From NCBI GenBank assembly GCA_022600695.1, contig JAHZJY010000029.1, forward strand, positions 1 to 15,672: 15,672 nt of DNA. The letters are read 5' to 3'. This document shows positions 1-10,044 of this stretch, piece by piece. A model generated the notes under the pieces. That model ran no database searches and was not told the DNA's origin. It saw only the letters and a list, made by a program, of their open reading frames with translations. Source of the stretch: Actinomycetes bacterium. Lineage in GTDB: Bacteria; Actinomycetota; Actinomycetes; Mycobacteriales; Mycobacteriaceae. Position numbers and translations under genes: made by a program. Numbering within the stretch: position 1 is the first letter of the stretch; each line of letters opens with the position of its first letter.

Positions 1-387
1 GACCATGGTGTCTTCGGCGCTGCCGCGGCCGACCGTGTCGCCATGCCAGGCCACGCTGTCGGAGCCGTTGCGGTACAAGCAGAACCCCGCTGAGGTGAAC
101 GGCTCACCGAGTTCCCCCGCGTAGATGTCGTTCAGCCGTCGACGCAACCGGGCCACCGAGGGGTGCGGTGCTGATCCGATGGTCAGGTCGCAGAAACTCA
201 CCAACCGCGGCACGAGGAGCACCCGGTCATACATCTGCCGGCGTTCGGACCGCCAGGCGACCGCCGTGCGTAGGTCAGCGAACAGCGCATCGGGGTCTTC
301 GGCCCAGCCGGAACGGATCTCGATCCACGCCCCGTCGCCAAGGTCCCGACGCTCGCTGTGCTCGAACAACCGGCCCTGAACCGTCAT
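1..387 (-). CDS. AlkB-like 2-oxoglutarate/Fe(II) dioxygenase, N-terminal part (runs off the left edge)
   Basis: The minus-strand frame from ATG at 387 is open for 129 codons to the window edge. Near residues 105-117 it reads [13 protein letters not shown]. This matches the AlkB signature of a substrate-side Tyr-Arg-x-Gly segment followed by HxD, so H115 and D117 would be two of the three Fe(II) ligands. The third His and the Arg that binds 2-oxoglutarate would lie beyond the edge. The upstream [11 protein letters not shown] and PRL segments also fit AlkB homologues. The family removes alkyl groups from DNA or RNA bases by oxidation. The gene diverges from arcA with 73 bp between starts, the same arrangement as Rv1000c/arcA in M. 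tuberculosis (from memory). Family assignment is good; substrate is unknown. Confidence 0.83.
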   Translation of the reverse strand, partial: MTVQGRLFEHSERRDLGDGAWIEIRSGWAEDPDALFADLRTAVAWRSERRQMYDRVLLVPRLVSFCDLTIGSAPHPSVARLRRRLNDIYAGELGEPFTSAGFCLYRNGSDSVAWHGDTVGRGSAEDTMV

Positions 388-399
388 GGACACCGGACA

Positions 400-405
400 A
401 GCGTA
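400..405 (-). promoter_or_regulatory. Putative -10 element of the AlkB-like gene
   Basis: The minus strand reads TACGCT here, a TANNNT hexamer 12 nt before the ATG at 387. It would give a very short leader of about 5 nt. No convincing -35 is visible, as is common in mycobacteria. Confidence 0.4.
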
Positions 406-447
406 TCGCACACGCGTTCGAGCGATGCGCATTCGGCGCGGCGACGC

Positions 448-453
448 TACGGT
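448..453 (+). promoter_or_regulatory. Putative -10 element of arcA (leaderless)
   Basis: TACGGT lies exactly 7 nt before the GTG at 461. This places the transcription start on or next to the start codon. It supports 461 over the in-frame ATG at 386, which would lie upstream of this promoter and overlap the divergent gene's start. Confidence 0.55.
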
Positions 454-460
454 TCTCACT

Positions 461-1669
461 GTGACCGGAACCGTATTCGGTGTCGACTCCGAGGTAGGCA
501 CGCTACGTGCAGTTATTCTGCACCGGCCAGGCGATGAATTGAAGCGGCTGACTCCGCGCAACAACGATGCACTGCTCTTCGACGGCCTGCCCTGGGTCAC
601 CCGGGCCCAGGAGGAGCATGATGCCTTCGCCGCGCTGCTGGCTTCCCGGGGCGTCGAGGTGCTGCTGTTATCGGACCTGCTCGCCGAGGCGCTGGGCAGT
701 GGAGCGGCCCGGATGCAGGGTATCGCCGCGGCCGTGGACACCCGGCGGCTGGGCCATCCACTTGCCCGAGAGCTTTCGGCCTACCTTCGCGAACTGCGGG
801 CCGTCGAACTGGCGCATGTGCTGATGGCCGGATTGACGTTCACCGAACTGCCGTTCGATGCCCGCGGCGACACCTCGCTGGTACGGCGCATGCACCACGG
901 CGGCGACTTTGTCATCGACCCGCTGCCCAACCTGCTTTTCACCCGCGACTCGTCGTTCTGGATCGGGCCTCGGGTCGCCATCACGTCGCTGGCCCTGCCG
1001 GCCCGGACCCGCGAAACGTCGCTGACCGACCTGATTTACGCGCATCACCCACGTTTCCGGGGTGTGCGCCGGGCCTTCGAATCGCATACCGCCCCGGTGG
1101 AGGGCGGCGACGTGTTGCTGCTCGGCCCGGGTGTGGTGGCGGTCGGCGTCGGGGAGCGCACCACGGCCGCGGGCGCCGAGGCGTTGGCGCGCAGCCTTTT
1201 CGACGACGATCTGGCGCACACCGTGTTGGCTGTGCCGATCGCCCAGGAACGCGCGACCATGCACCTGGACACGGTGTGCACCATGGTCGACGTTGACGCG
1301 GTGGTGATGTACCCGGCCGTCCAGGACACGCTGGGCGCATTCGCCATCAGGCGGACCCCGGACGGGGTTCGGATCGTGGATGAGAAGCCCTTCGTCCTCG
1401 CCGCCGCCGATGCGATGGGTATCGAACGGCTGCGGGTCCTCGACACCGGACTCGACCCGGTCACCGCCGAGCGCGAGCAGTGGGACGACGGCAACAACAC
1501 CCTGGCGCTGGCCCCGGGGGTGGTGGTGGCCTATGACCGCAACACCGAGACCAACGCCCGGTTGACCGACGCCGGGATCGAGGTGCTGCCGATCGAGGCC
1601 GCCGAACTGGGTACGGGCCGGGGTGGCCCGCGGTGTATGTCCTGCCCGGCCGCTCGCGACCCCCTATGA
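461..1669 (+). CDS. arcA: Arginine deiminase
   Basis: Hydrolyses L-arginine to citrulline and ammonia in the cytoplasm. The 402-residue product is the usual family length. Catalytic elements of the guanidino-modifying fold are all present: FTRDSS with D163, EGGD with E214, MHLDTVC with H268 and D270, and the C-terminal GGPRCMSCP with nucleophile C392 (the first of the two cysteines, equivalent to C406 of the Pseudomonas enzyme). The frame is open back to an ATG at 386. GTG 461 is preferred because homology begins just after it ([15 protein letters not shown]) and because a -10 element sits 7 nt upstream. No arcB, arcC or arcD partner is adjacent, so a complete deiminase pathway is not encoded here; this is also so in M. 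tuberculosis. It converges on pmt with a 46-bp gap in which I see no clear terminator. Confidence 0.95.
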   Translation: MTGTVFGVDSEVGTLRAVILHRPGDELKRLTPRNNDALLFDGLPWVTRAQEEHDAFAALLASRGVEVLLLSDLLAEALGSGAARMQGIAAAVDTRRLGHPLARELSAYLRELRAVELAHVLMAGLTFTELPFDARGDTSLVRRMHHGGDFVIDPLPNLLFTRDSSFWIGPRVAITSLALPARTRETSLTDLIYAHHPRFRGVRRAFESHTAPVEGGDVLLLGPGVVAVGVGERTTAAGAEALARSLFDDDLAHTVLAVPIAQERATMHLDTVCTMVDVDAVVMYPAVQDTLGAFAIRRTPDGVRIVDEKPFVLAAADAMGIERLRVLDTGLDPVTAEREQWDDGNNTLALAPGVVVAYDRNTETNARLTDAGIEVLPIEAAELGTGRGGPRCMSCPAARDPL

Positions 1670-1715
1670 CCATCTCCTCGTAATCACCCTGGCGAGATCG
1701 ACATCAGGGCTGTGT

Positions 1716-3266
1716 TCACCGCCAGCTCGGCAGCCACATCTGCAGATTCCAGGTCGTCTGCGAGACCGGAATCCCGGTCAGGACGGGAAACAGCCAGGCG
1801 AAGTTGGTGATCGCCAGGGCCACGTAGCAACTGACCGCGACCAGGCCGAGGGTCCGCCGCTCAGGGTTGCGGGTCGGCTGGTAGAGGATGTCGCCGAGGA
1901 TCAGGGCGATCGCCATCATCAGAAACGGTGCCAGCGGCACGGCGTAGAAGAAGTACATCTGCCGGTCGGCGTTGACCAGCCATGGTAACCAGCCCGCCAG
2001 ATACCCCACCAGCACGACGCCGTAGCGCCAGTCGCGGCGGACCAGTGCCCGCCACGCGGCGTACAGCAACACCGGCACCGCCAACCACCACATGGCCGGA
2101 GTGCCGACCAGCATGACCGCCTTGACGCAGGAGGACGTCCCACAGCCCGGCACGTCCTGGTTGTCGATGGCGTACAGCACGGGTCGCAGCGACATCGGCC
2201 AGGTCCACGGTTTGGATTCCCACGGATGGTGGTTGCCGGCTGAGTTCGTCAGCGTGGAGTGGAAATCGAAGGCTTTGTAGGTGTAGTGCCACAGTGATCG
2301 GATGGCATCGGGCGGTTGCCACCATTGCCGCTCGCCGATCGACTGGCCCACCTCGTAGCGGTTGACTGCCGTCTCCGAGGCGAACCACGGCGCATACGCC
2401 AGCAGGTAGAGGCCGGCGGGAATCAGGCCCAGTGCGTAGGTGGCCGGGCCGGCATCGCGGCGCAGCACCCCGGTCCACGGCCGCGGCACCCGGTAGGCCC
2501 GCCGGGCCGCTACGTCCATACCCAGTGACATCAGCCCGAAGAATGCGATGTAATACAGCCCCGACCACTTGGTCGCGAAGGCCAGTCCGAGCAGAACGCC
2601 GGCGCCGAATCGCCACCACCGCACACCCAGTCGCGGGCCCCAGGGGGTTTCGGCAATCCGGTCCCCGATCAGCGCGGTTGCCAGCCGTTGGCGGACCTGA
2701 TCGCGGTCGACCACCAGGGCGCCGAATGCGCCGACAACGAAGACGGTCATGAAAATATCGAGCAGGGCGGTGCGCGCGGCGACGAAACTGACACCGTCGG
2801 CGATCACCAGTAGCCCGGCGACGCAACCAACCAGCGTCGACCGGCTGATCCGCCGCACGATGCGCATCACCAGCACCGCCAGGATCACCCCGAACATCGC
2901 GCCGGTGAACCGCCAGCCCAGCCCGGTGTAGCCGAAAATCGCTTCGCCGATCGCGATCAGTTGTTTGCCCAGCGGTGGATGCACAACCAGGCCGAAGCCG
3001 GGATTGTCCTCGACGCCGTAGTTTTGCAGCAGCTGCCAGGCCTGCGGCGCGTAGTGCTTCTCGTCGAAGATCGGCGTGCCGGCGTCGGTGGGCGAGCCCA
3101 GATTCATGAACCGGGTCAGCGCGGCCAGGGCGGCGATCACCGCCGTCGCCGCCCATCCCCGCAGGCGATCGACAGGACCGAAGTCAGCCACCGGAACACG
3201 TGGTCCCGGGCTGATGACGGGGGCGGGGCGGCCGGGCGCCTCGAGATCGTCGGCGGTCGTGGTCAT
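1716..3266 (-). CDS. pmt: Polyprenyl-phosphate-mannose protein O-mannosyltransferase (GT39)
   Basis: An integral membrane glycosyltransferase that moves mannose from polyprenyl-phosphate-mannose to Ser/Thr of exported proteins during Sec translocation. The 516-residue product closely matches M. tuberculosis Rv1002c by recollection. It has a short hydrophilic N-terminus and then many hydrophobic helices from about residue 38. In the first extracytoplasmic loop, PIFDEKHYAPQAW carries the catalytic Asp-Glu pair (D68, E69), followed by VVHPPLGKQ. WESKPWTWP, a conserved loop segment of the family, lies in the second half, and the C-terminus is WLPSWR. The frame continues upstream of 3266, but that extension overlaps rsmI and looks like antisense noise. 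ATG 3266 is chosen because a -10 (TACGAT) sits 9 nt before it. It diverges from rsmI across 26 bp. Confidence 0.94.
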   Translation of the reverse strand: MTTTADDLEAPGRPAPVISPGPRVPVADFGPVDRLRGWAATAVIAALAALTRFMNLGSPTDAGTPIFDEKHYAPQAWQLLQNYGVEDNPGFGLVVHPPLGKQLIAIGEAIFGYTGLGWRFTGAMFGVILAVLVMRIVRRISRSTLVGCVAGLLVIADGVSFVAARTALLDIFMTVFVVGAFGALVVDRDQVRQRLATALIGDRIAETPWGPRLGVRWWRFGAGVLLGLAFATKWSGLYYIAFFGLMSLGMDVAARRAYRVPRPWTGVLRRDAGPATYALGLIPAGLYLLAYAPWFASETAVNRYEVGQSIGERQWWQPPDAIRSLWHYTYKAFDFHSTLTNSAGNHHPWESKPWTWPMSLRPVLYAIDNQDVPGCGTSSCVKAVMLVGTPAMWWLAVPVLLYAAWRALVRRDWRYGVVLVGYLAGWLPWLVNADRQMYFFYAVPLAPFLMMAIALILGDILYQPTRNPERRTLGLVAVSCYVALAITNFAWLFPVLTGIPVSQTTWNLQMWLPSWR

Positions 3267-3275
3267 TGCCCGCCA

Positions 3276-3285
3276 ATCGTAGGGT
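3276..3285. promoter_or_regulatory. Overlapping divergent -10 elements for pmt and rsmI
   Basis: On plus, TAGGGT at 3280-3285 is followed by 7 nt and the rsmI ATG at 3293, which fits a leaderless transcript. On minus, TACGAT (3281 to 3276) is followed by 9 nt and the pmt ATG at 3266. The two hexamers share the T-A step at 3280-3281, so polymerase could bind in only one orientation at a time. Seen directly; promoter function is inferred. Confidence 0.55.
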
Positions 3286-3292
3286 GTCCGGT

Positions 3293-4132
3293 ATGACATC
3301 CGGCCGACTGCTCCTCGCCGCCACGCCGCTCGGCCAGCCCTCGGATGCGTCGAAACGCCTGATCGACGCCCTGTCCGGGGCCGATGTGGTGGCCGCCGAG
3401 GACACCCGCCGGGTGCGCACGCTGGCACAGTCGCTGGGTGTGGCGATCGGTGGCAGGGTGGTCAGTCTGTTCGATCAGAACGAGCAGTCCCGAGTGCCGG
3501 CCCTGGTCGCCGATATCGCCGCCGGGGCCACCGTGCTGGTGGTCAGTGACGCCGGGATGCCGCTGATCAATGACCCCGGCTACCGCCTTGTCGCCGCCTG
3601 TATCGCCGCGGGCCGGCCGGTCTCCTGCCTGCCCGGGCCATCGGCGGTCACCACCGCGTTGGCCGTTTCGGGTCTGCCCTCCGACCGATTCTGTTTCGAG
3701 GGTTTCGCACCGCGCAAGCAGGCGGCGCGACTCAACTGGCTGGCCGGGCTGGCAGCCGAATCCCGGACCGTGGTGTTCTTCGAGTCACCGCGGCGGCTGG
3801 GGGACTGCCTGCGCGACGCCTGTGAACAGTTGGGCGTCGAACGCCGGGCGGCGGTGTGCCGGGAGTTGACCAAGGTGCATGAGGAGATCCGCCGGGGAAC
3901 CCTGGCGGAACTGGCGGACTGGGCGGCCGAGGGCGTGCTCGGTGAAGTGACCGTGGTGCTGGGCGGTGCCACGCCGGTGGCCGATCCCCATGCGCTGCTC
4001 GCCGCGGTGACGGCGTTGGTCGACGACGGGATGCGGGTCAAAGATGCCTGCGCGACGGTGGTGGCAGCCCACCCGGGCGCACCGTCGCGGCGTGAACTTT
4101 ACGATGCGGTGCTGCGTGCCCGGGAGACCTGA
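3293..4132 (+). CDS. rsmI: 16S rRNA (cytidine-1402-2'-O)-methyltransferase
   Basis: Methylates the 2'-OH of C1402 in 16S rRNA in the ribosomal P site, using S-adenosylmethionine. The 279-residue product has the tetrapyrrole-methylase fold motifs in the RsmI versions: LLLAATPLGQPSDAS at 6-20 (usually ATPIGN in other phyla), AEDTRR at 35-40, SDAGMPLINDPG at 85-96, PGPSAV at 114-119 and FFESPRR at 162-168. The start at ATG 3293 fits the homologous N-terminus and a -10 hexamer 7 nt upstream. The frame is open slightly further to a TTG at 3266, which is not needed. Its 3' end overlaps the convergent pabB by 34 bp. Confidence 0.95.
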   Translation: MTSGRLLLAATPLGQPSDASKRLIDALSGADVVAAEDTRRVRTLAQSLGVAIGGRVVSLFDQNEQSRVPALVADIAAGATVLVVSDAGMPLINDPGYRLVAACIAAGRPVSCLPGPSAVTTALAVSGLPSDRFCFEGFAPRKQAARLNWLAGLAAESRTVVFFESPRRLGDCLRDACEQLGVERRAAVCRELTKVHEEIRRGTLAELADWAAEGVLGEVTVVLGGATPVADPHALLAAVTALVDDGMRVKDACATVVAAHPGAPSRRELYDAVLRARET

Positions 4133-5343
4133 CCGGCGATCGGGGCGGCCTTGTGCAGACATTCCTGCCACTCCGCCGCCGGGTCGGAATCAGCGGTGAT
4201 ACCGCCGCCGACGCCCAGCACCGCACCGCCGTGCGCGTCGAACTCCACCGTGCGGATCGCGACGTTCAGCTCGCAGCCCGCTAGCGGTGACGCCAGGCCG
4301 ACAGTGCCGCAGTACACTCCGCGTCGCAGCGGTTCCCATTGCGAAAGAAGTTGACGTGCGCGGGCTTTGGGGGTTCCGGTGACCGAGGCTGGAGGAAATG
4401 TGGCGGCCAGTACCGCCGGGGTCGGTACCTCGACGGGAACCCGGGCGCCGACGGTCGACACCAGATGCCAGACTCCCGGCGCCGGGCGCACCGCCAGCAG
4501 TTCCGGGACGGTCACGGTGCCGATATCGGCGATCCGGCCGAGGTCGTTGCGCACCAGGTCGACGATCATGATGTTCTCGGCCACGTCTTTGAGCGACTCC
4601 CGCAGCTCTGCCGGCTCGGCGGACAGCGGAAGGGTTCCCTTGATCGGACAGGATGTGATGGCGTCGCCGAATCGGCGCAGGAACAATTCGGGGGACAGCG
4701 ACGCGACCGCGCCCCAGTTGCCGGCGACATAGGCTGCCCGTGCCGGCGTTGTTCGATCCACCGCGTCGGCGAAGAAGTCCAGCGCCGAGCCGCGTACCGT
4801 TCCGGTGAATTGGGTGCACACGCAGGCCTGGTAGACCTCGCCCGCACCGATGGCATCCAGACATGACAGCACCCCGCGGTGATGACTTTCGAAATCCGGC
4901 GCGGCCCAATCGATATCGCACGGCCTCGAATGCGGAGCGGATGAAAGCGCCACGGTCAGCCAGGCAGGTACCGAGGCTCCGGACAGGCTCTCGTACCACC
5001 AGCAGCCATCCCGGTCCAGACGCAGCACGCAGTCGGTCCAGCCGCCGGCGGCTTCGGGGATGCGCGGCGGTTTCCCGTCGGCGGCGTCGTCCGGGTAGGA
5101 GAGGTAGCCGATCCACCCGCCGCCGACCGCATCCGTCCGCGCCCCGGGTCGGATGTCGAACACGGCGGATGGGTCGACCGGCCGCACCGCGACGCTCGGC
5201 GCGATCACCGCCGCTGAGCCGAACCAGTCACCGGTCAACGCGGCCGGTGGCGCAAGGCCGGCGCGGCGCGTCCCGGCGTCGACCGCGCGCAGCACGGCGG
5301 CGGCCGCGCCGACGGCTCCCAGCCGCTCGGTCAGCATCGACAT
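4099..5343 (-). CDS. pabB: Aminodeoxychorismate synthase component I
   Basis: Converts chorismate with ammonia to 4-amino-4-deoxychorismate for p-aminobenzoate and folate synthesis. The 414-residue product is a chorismate-binding enzyme: SLSPELFL at 215-222, PIKGT at 233-237 (the Lys that defines the ADC synthase subgroup), ENIMIVDLVRNDLGRI at 256-271, FPPASVTGTPK at 316-326 and GGGITADSDPAAEW at 379-392. The glutaminase partner (pabA/trpG) is not in the window. I chose ATG 5343 because GAGGA lies 8 nt upstream. A GTG at 5385 is in frame, but it falls in the loop of the 20-bp hairpin between metG and pabB, an unlikely start. Isochorismate or anthranilate synthase is less likely given PIKGT and the position matching Rv1005c. 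Confidence 0.92.
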   Translation of the reverse strand: MSMLTERLGAVGAAAAVLRAVDAGTRRAGLAPPAALTGDWFGSAAVIAPSVAVRPVDPSAVFDIRPGARTDAVGGGWIGYLSYPDDAADGKPPRIPEAAGGWTDCVLRLDRDGCWWYESLSGASVPAWLTVALSSAPHSRPCDIDWAAPDFESHHRGVLSCLDAIGAGEVYQACVCTQFTGTVRGSALDFFADAVDRTTPARAAYVAGNWGAVASLSPELFLRRFGDAITSCPIKGTLPLSAEPAELRESLKDVAENIMIVDLVRNDLGRIADIGTVTVPELLAVRPAPGVWHLVSTVGARVPVEVPTPAVLAATFPPASVTGTPKARARQLLSQWEPLRRGVYCGTVGLASPLAGCELNVAIRTVEFDAHGGAVLGVGGGITADSDPAAEWQECLHKAAPIAGQVSRARSTAS

Positions 5344-5362
5344 AGCTTGCGTCCTCGGGCGA

Positions 5363-5414
5363 GCAGACGCAAAGTTCTCCGACACGCCGAGCGTTCGGAG
5401 AACTTTGCGTCTGC
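5363..5414 (-). terminator. 20-bp perfect inverted repeat between metG and pabB, probable terminator
   Basis: GCAGACGCAAAGTTCTCCGA at 5363-5382 is matched without mismatch by its reverse complement at 5395-5414. The 12-nt spacer can add four further pairs (ACGC/GCGT) around a 3-nt loop with one bulged base. On minus it begins 6 nt after the metG stop and ends about 20 nt before pabB, so it most simply ends metG transcription. There is no U-run after the stem, unlike a classical terminator. The near-symmetric structure could also act on transcription in the plus direction. Confidence 0.6.
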
Positions 5415-5420
5415 CCGCGG

Positions 5421-6974
5421 TCAGGGGGCGGGGGACTCGTAGCGGGGGAACACCCCGGTGGGCGCCGGGAGCGCGGTACCCGGGGTGATGCGGTGCTCCA
5501 GCGATGTGAAGTCACGCCGGTCGGCAGGCTGACCGAGCAGGTCCAGCAGCCGGGCCGCGGACGCCGGCATCACCGGCTGCACGAGCAGAGCCGCGATCCG
5601 GACCGCTTCCAGCGTGGTGTAGAGGACGGTGCGGAAGCGGTCCTGGCCGTTGTCGTCCACTGACTTGCGCAGTACCCACGGCTCCTGGGCGGAGAAGTAC
5701 CGGTTGGCCGCACCCAGCATCAGCCAAATCGCCTCCAGACCCTGGTGCATCGCCTGCTGGTCGAAAGCATCGCGCACCCTCTGCAGCAGCCCGTCGGCGA
5801 TCGCCAGCAGTCCGGCGTCGTCGGCGGTGAACTCCCCGTGGGCGGGCACGACGCCGTCGAGGTTCTTGGCGACCATCGACAGCGAGCGCTGCGCGAGGTT
5901 GCCCAATTCGTTGGCGAGATCGGTATTGATCCGGGCGATGATGGCGTCTTCGCTGTAGCTGCCGTCCTGGCCGAACGGCACCTCGCGGAGCAGGAAGTAG
6001 CGGACTTGATCGACACCGAAGCCCTCCACCAGGGAGACCGGATCGACGACATTACCCACCGACTTGCTCATCTTCTCGCCCCGGTTATACAGGAATCCGT
6101 GCGCGAAGACCCGGCGCGGCAACGGGATTCCGGCCGACATCAGGAACGCCGGCCAGTACACGGTGTGGAATCGGATGATGTCCTTGCCGATCATGTGCAG
6201 ATCGGCGGGCCAATATCGCTGGTAGAGATCGGAGGAGGTATCGGGATAGCCCGCGCCGGTCAGGTAGTTGGTCAGCGCGTCGACCCACACGTACATCACA
6301 TGTTCGGGGTCACCCGGCACCGGCACCCCCCAATCGAATGACGTCCGCGATATCGACAGGTCACGAAGCCCCCCGGACACGAAGCTGACCACCTCGTTGC
6401 GACGGGCTTCGGGTGCGATGAACTCCGGGTACCGGGCGTAGTGGTTCAGTAGGCGCTCGGCGTAGGCGGACAGTCGAAAGAAGTAAGTCTGCTCCTCGGT
6501 CCAGGTCACCGGGGTCCCGGTTTCGGCTGCCACCCGAACGCCGTCGCCGTTGACGGCGGTCTCGGCCTCGGTGAAGAACCGCTCGTCGCGCACCGAATAC
6601 CAGCCCGAGTAACTGTCCAGGTAGATGTCTCCGCGCTCGGCCATCCGCTGCCAGATGGCTTGCGACGCCGCATAGTGGTCCGGATCGGTGGTGCGGACGA
6701 ATCGGTCGAAGGAGATGTTCAGCAACTGCTGCAGTCGCTCGAATCCGTCAGAGTTGCGCCGGGCGAAGTCGGGGGTCGGGATGCCCTCGGCGGCGGCCGC
6801 CTGGGCCATCTTCAGCCCGTGCTCGTCGGTGCCGGTCAGGAAGCGCACATCGAAACCGTCCAACCGCTTGAACCGCGCGATCGCGTCGGTGGCGACGTAC
6901 TCGTAGGCGTGCCCGACGTGCGGTGCGCCGTTGGGGTAGGCGATCGCGGTGGTGACGTAGAACGATTCGGTCAT
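5421..6974 (-). CDS. metG: Methionyl-tRNA synthetase
   Basis: Charges tRNA-Met in the cytoplasm. The 517-residue product carries the class I signatures: [13 protein letters not shown] with the HVGH form of HIGH at 19-22, FLTGTDEHG at 46-53, [12 protein letters not shown] near 228-238 and EKMSKSVGN at 300-308. The connective-peptide region reads [11 protein letters not shown] near 124-134, where zinc-binding enzymes have cysteines, so this is the zinc-free knuckle type known for mycobacterial MetRS. The length lacks the C-terminal tRNA-binding domain of longer MetG proteins. ATG 6974 matches the family N-terminus. It is divergent to tatD, and a hairpin follows its stop. Confidence 0.96.
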   Translation of the reverse strand: MTESFYVTTAIAYPNGAPHVGHAYEYVATDAIARFKRLDGFDVRFLTGTDEHGLKMAQAAAAEGIPTPDFARRNSDGFERLQQLLNISFDRFVRTTDPDHYAASQAIWQRMAERGDIYLDSYSGWYSVRDERFFTEAETAVNGDGVRVAAETGTPVTWTEEQTYFFRLSAYAERLLNHYARYPEFIAPEARRNEVVSFVSGGLRDLSISRTSFDWGVPVPGDPEHVMYVWVDALTNYLTGAGYPDTSSDLYQRYWPADLHMIGKDIIRFHTVYWPAFLMSAGIPLPRRVFAHGFLYNRGEKMSKSVGNVVDPVSLVEGFGVDQVRYFLLREVPFGQDGSYSEDAIIARINTDLANELGNLAQRSLSMVAKNLDGVVPAHGEFTADDAGLLAIADGLLQRVRDAFDQQAMHQGLEAIWLMLGAANRYFSAQEPWVLRKSVDDNGQDRFRTVLYTTLEAVRIAALLVQPVMPASAARLLDLLGQPADRRDFTSLEHRITPGTALPAPTGVFPRYESPAP

Positions 6975-6983
6975 GGCGGACCC

Positions 6984-6989
6984 ACCCTA
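6984..6989 (-). promoter_or_regulatory. Putative -10 element of metG
   Basis: The minus strand reads TAGGGT, 9 nt before the metG ATG. The predicted transcript would have a leader of only 2-3 nt. Confidence 0.45.
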
Positions 6990-7002
6990 TTCGGTGGACG
7001 TT

Positions 7003-7008
7003 TACGGT
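7003..7008 (+). promoter_or_regulatory. Putative -10 element of tatD (leaderless)
   Basis: TACGGT is followed by exactly 6 nt and GTG at 7015. This is the leaderless spacing and is the main reason for choosing 7015 as the tatD start. Confidence 0.5.
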
Positions 7009-7014
7009 GTGCCG

Positions 7015-7866
7015 GTGAGTTCCAAGCGTTCGCAGCGTGCCGCCCCGCCACGGCCCGAACCTCTGACGCCGTTGATCGACGCGCACACCCACCTCGATGC
7101 GTGTGGCGCCCGCACCGCAGAGGACGTTCGGGCCATCGCCGACCGTGCCGCGGCCGCCGGAGTGCTCGCCATGGTCACCATCGCCGATGACCTCGACTCG
7201 GCACGGTGGGCGGCGGAGGCCAGTCAGTGGGACAACCGGGTATTCGCGGCCGTAGCGCTGCACCCCACCCGCGCCGAGGCGCTGAACGGCCAGAAGGGCG
7301 ATGCTGTTCGCGCCGAGATCGAGCACCTCGTGGCGCGGCCGCGGGTGGTCGCCGTCGGCGAGACCGGGATGGACCTGTACTGGCCCGGCAAGCTCGACGG
7401 CTGCGCCCGGGTGGATGTTCAGCGTGAGGCCTTCGCCTGGCATATCGACCTGGCCAAGCGCAGCGGTAAGCCATTGATGATTCACAACCGCGACGCCGAC
7501 GCCGAGGTGCTCGACATACTGCGCGCCGAGGGGGCTCCGGACACCGTGATCTTCCACTGTTTCTCCTCCGGCCCCGAGATGGCCCGGCTGTGCCTCGATG
7601 CCGGCTGGATTCTCAGCCTTTCCGGCACCGTCAGCTTCCGCAATGCCCACGAACTGCGGGCCGCCGCGGCGCTCATCCCGCCCGGGCAACTCCTGGTCGA
7701 GACCGATGCGCCATTCCTGACCCCGCACCCGTTTCGGGGCGCGCCCAATGAGCCGTACTGCCTCCCCTACACGGTGCGCGCCCTGGCCGAGTTGCTGAAT
7801 CGGCCCGCCGAGCAACTCGCCGAGGAGTCAGCTCAGACGGCGCGCCGGGTGTACGGCCTGGGCTGA
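7015..7866 (+). CDS. tatD: TatD family metal-dependent hydrolase (3'-5' DNase)
   Basis: A TIM-barrel amidohydrolase-fold protein; the family acts as a Mg2+-dependent 3'-5' exonuclease on DNA or RNA ends. The 283-residue product shows the metal-ligand motifs in order: IDAHTHLDACG at about 21-31, AVALHPTRAEAL, VAVGETGMDLYW with the bridging Glu, KPLMIHNRDAD, IFHCFSS, and LLVETDAPFLTPHP with the final Asp. The frame is also open from an ATG at 6973 that overlaps the metG start by 2 nt. GTG 7015 is preferred on promoter spacing, and the extra 14 residues add nothing conserved. In M. tuberculosis this gene also precedes rpfB. The precise substrate is unproven. Confidence 0.92.
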   Translation: MSSKRSQRAAPPRPEPLTPLIDAHTHLDACGARTAEDVRAIADRAAAAGVLAMVTIADDLDSARWAAEASQWDNRVFAAVALHPTRAEALNGQKGDAVRAEIEHLVARPRVVAVGETGMDLYWPGKLDGCARVDVQREAFAWHIDLAKRSGKPLMIHNRDADAEVLDILRAEGAPDTVIFHCFSSGPEMARLCLDAGWILSLSGTVSFRNAHELRAAAALIPPGQLLVETDAPFLTPHPFRGAPNEPYCLPYTVRALAELLNRPAEQLAEESAQTARRVYGLG

Positions 7867-7893
7867 GGTTCCGCTGAGAGGTACGCGATCGGG

Positions 7894-7923
7894 TTGCCCG
7901 GCGCATCAGGGTTTCGTTACCGT
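7894..7923 (+). promoter_or_regulatory. Candidate rpfB promoter
   Basis: TTGCCC at 7894-7899 and TACCGT at 7918-7923 are separated by 18 nt in the 114-bp tatD-rpfB gap. Transcription would start near 7930, giving a leader of about 50 nt. The leader contains the 10-bp palindrome GCCCTAGGGC. A CGGG-TTG-CCCG mini-hairpin overlaps the -35. A start further upstream, inside tatD, cannot be excluded. Confidence 0.35.
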
Positions 7924-7962
7924 CTTGTGGCCCTAGGGCTGCCGATGGCGCCCCAGTCGTAG

Positions 7963-10009
<2,047 letters not shown>

Positions 10010-10013
<4 letters not shown>

Positions 10014-10038
10014 CCGCCACTCGGTCAGCCGTTACCCT
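10010..10038 (+). promoter_or_regulatory. Candidate internal ispE promoter with a 7-bp inverted repeat
   Basis: TACCCT at 10033-10038 lies 6 nt before the ispE ATG, the leaderless spacing. CTGACC at 10010-10015 is a -35-like element 17 nt further upstream. The same bases begin a perfect inverted repeat, CTGACCG (10010-10016) and CGGTCAG (10022-10028), which spans the ksgA stop codon. This could be an operator or a weak read-through hairpin. Confidence 0.45.
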
Positions 10039-10044
10039 CGTTTG

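Noticed and set aside
386..460. Longer arcA start at ATG 386
   Set aside because: It precedes the -10 hexamer at 448-453 and adds 25 Arg-rich residues without family similarity.
125..464. Short plus-strand frames before arcA as small genes
   Set aside because: They are antisense to the AlkB-like gene and its promoter, with no domain and no ribosome-binding site.
1670..1715. Terminator between arcA and pmt
   Set aside because: Only a 5-bp CCCTG/CAGGG pairing with a long loop and no T-run was found; too weak to call.
1861..3156. 431-codon minus-strand frame overlapping pmt in another frame
   Set aside because: The pmt frame on the same strand has clear membrane segments and the FDEKHY motif; this one is Arg/Gly/Pro-rich noise.
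5344..5385. Longer pabB start at GTG 5385
   Set aside because: The codon lies in the loop of the 20-bp hairpin and translation would have to open its stem; ATG 5343 has a GAGGA site and sufficient length.
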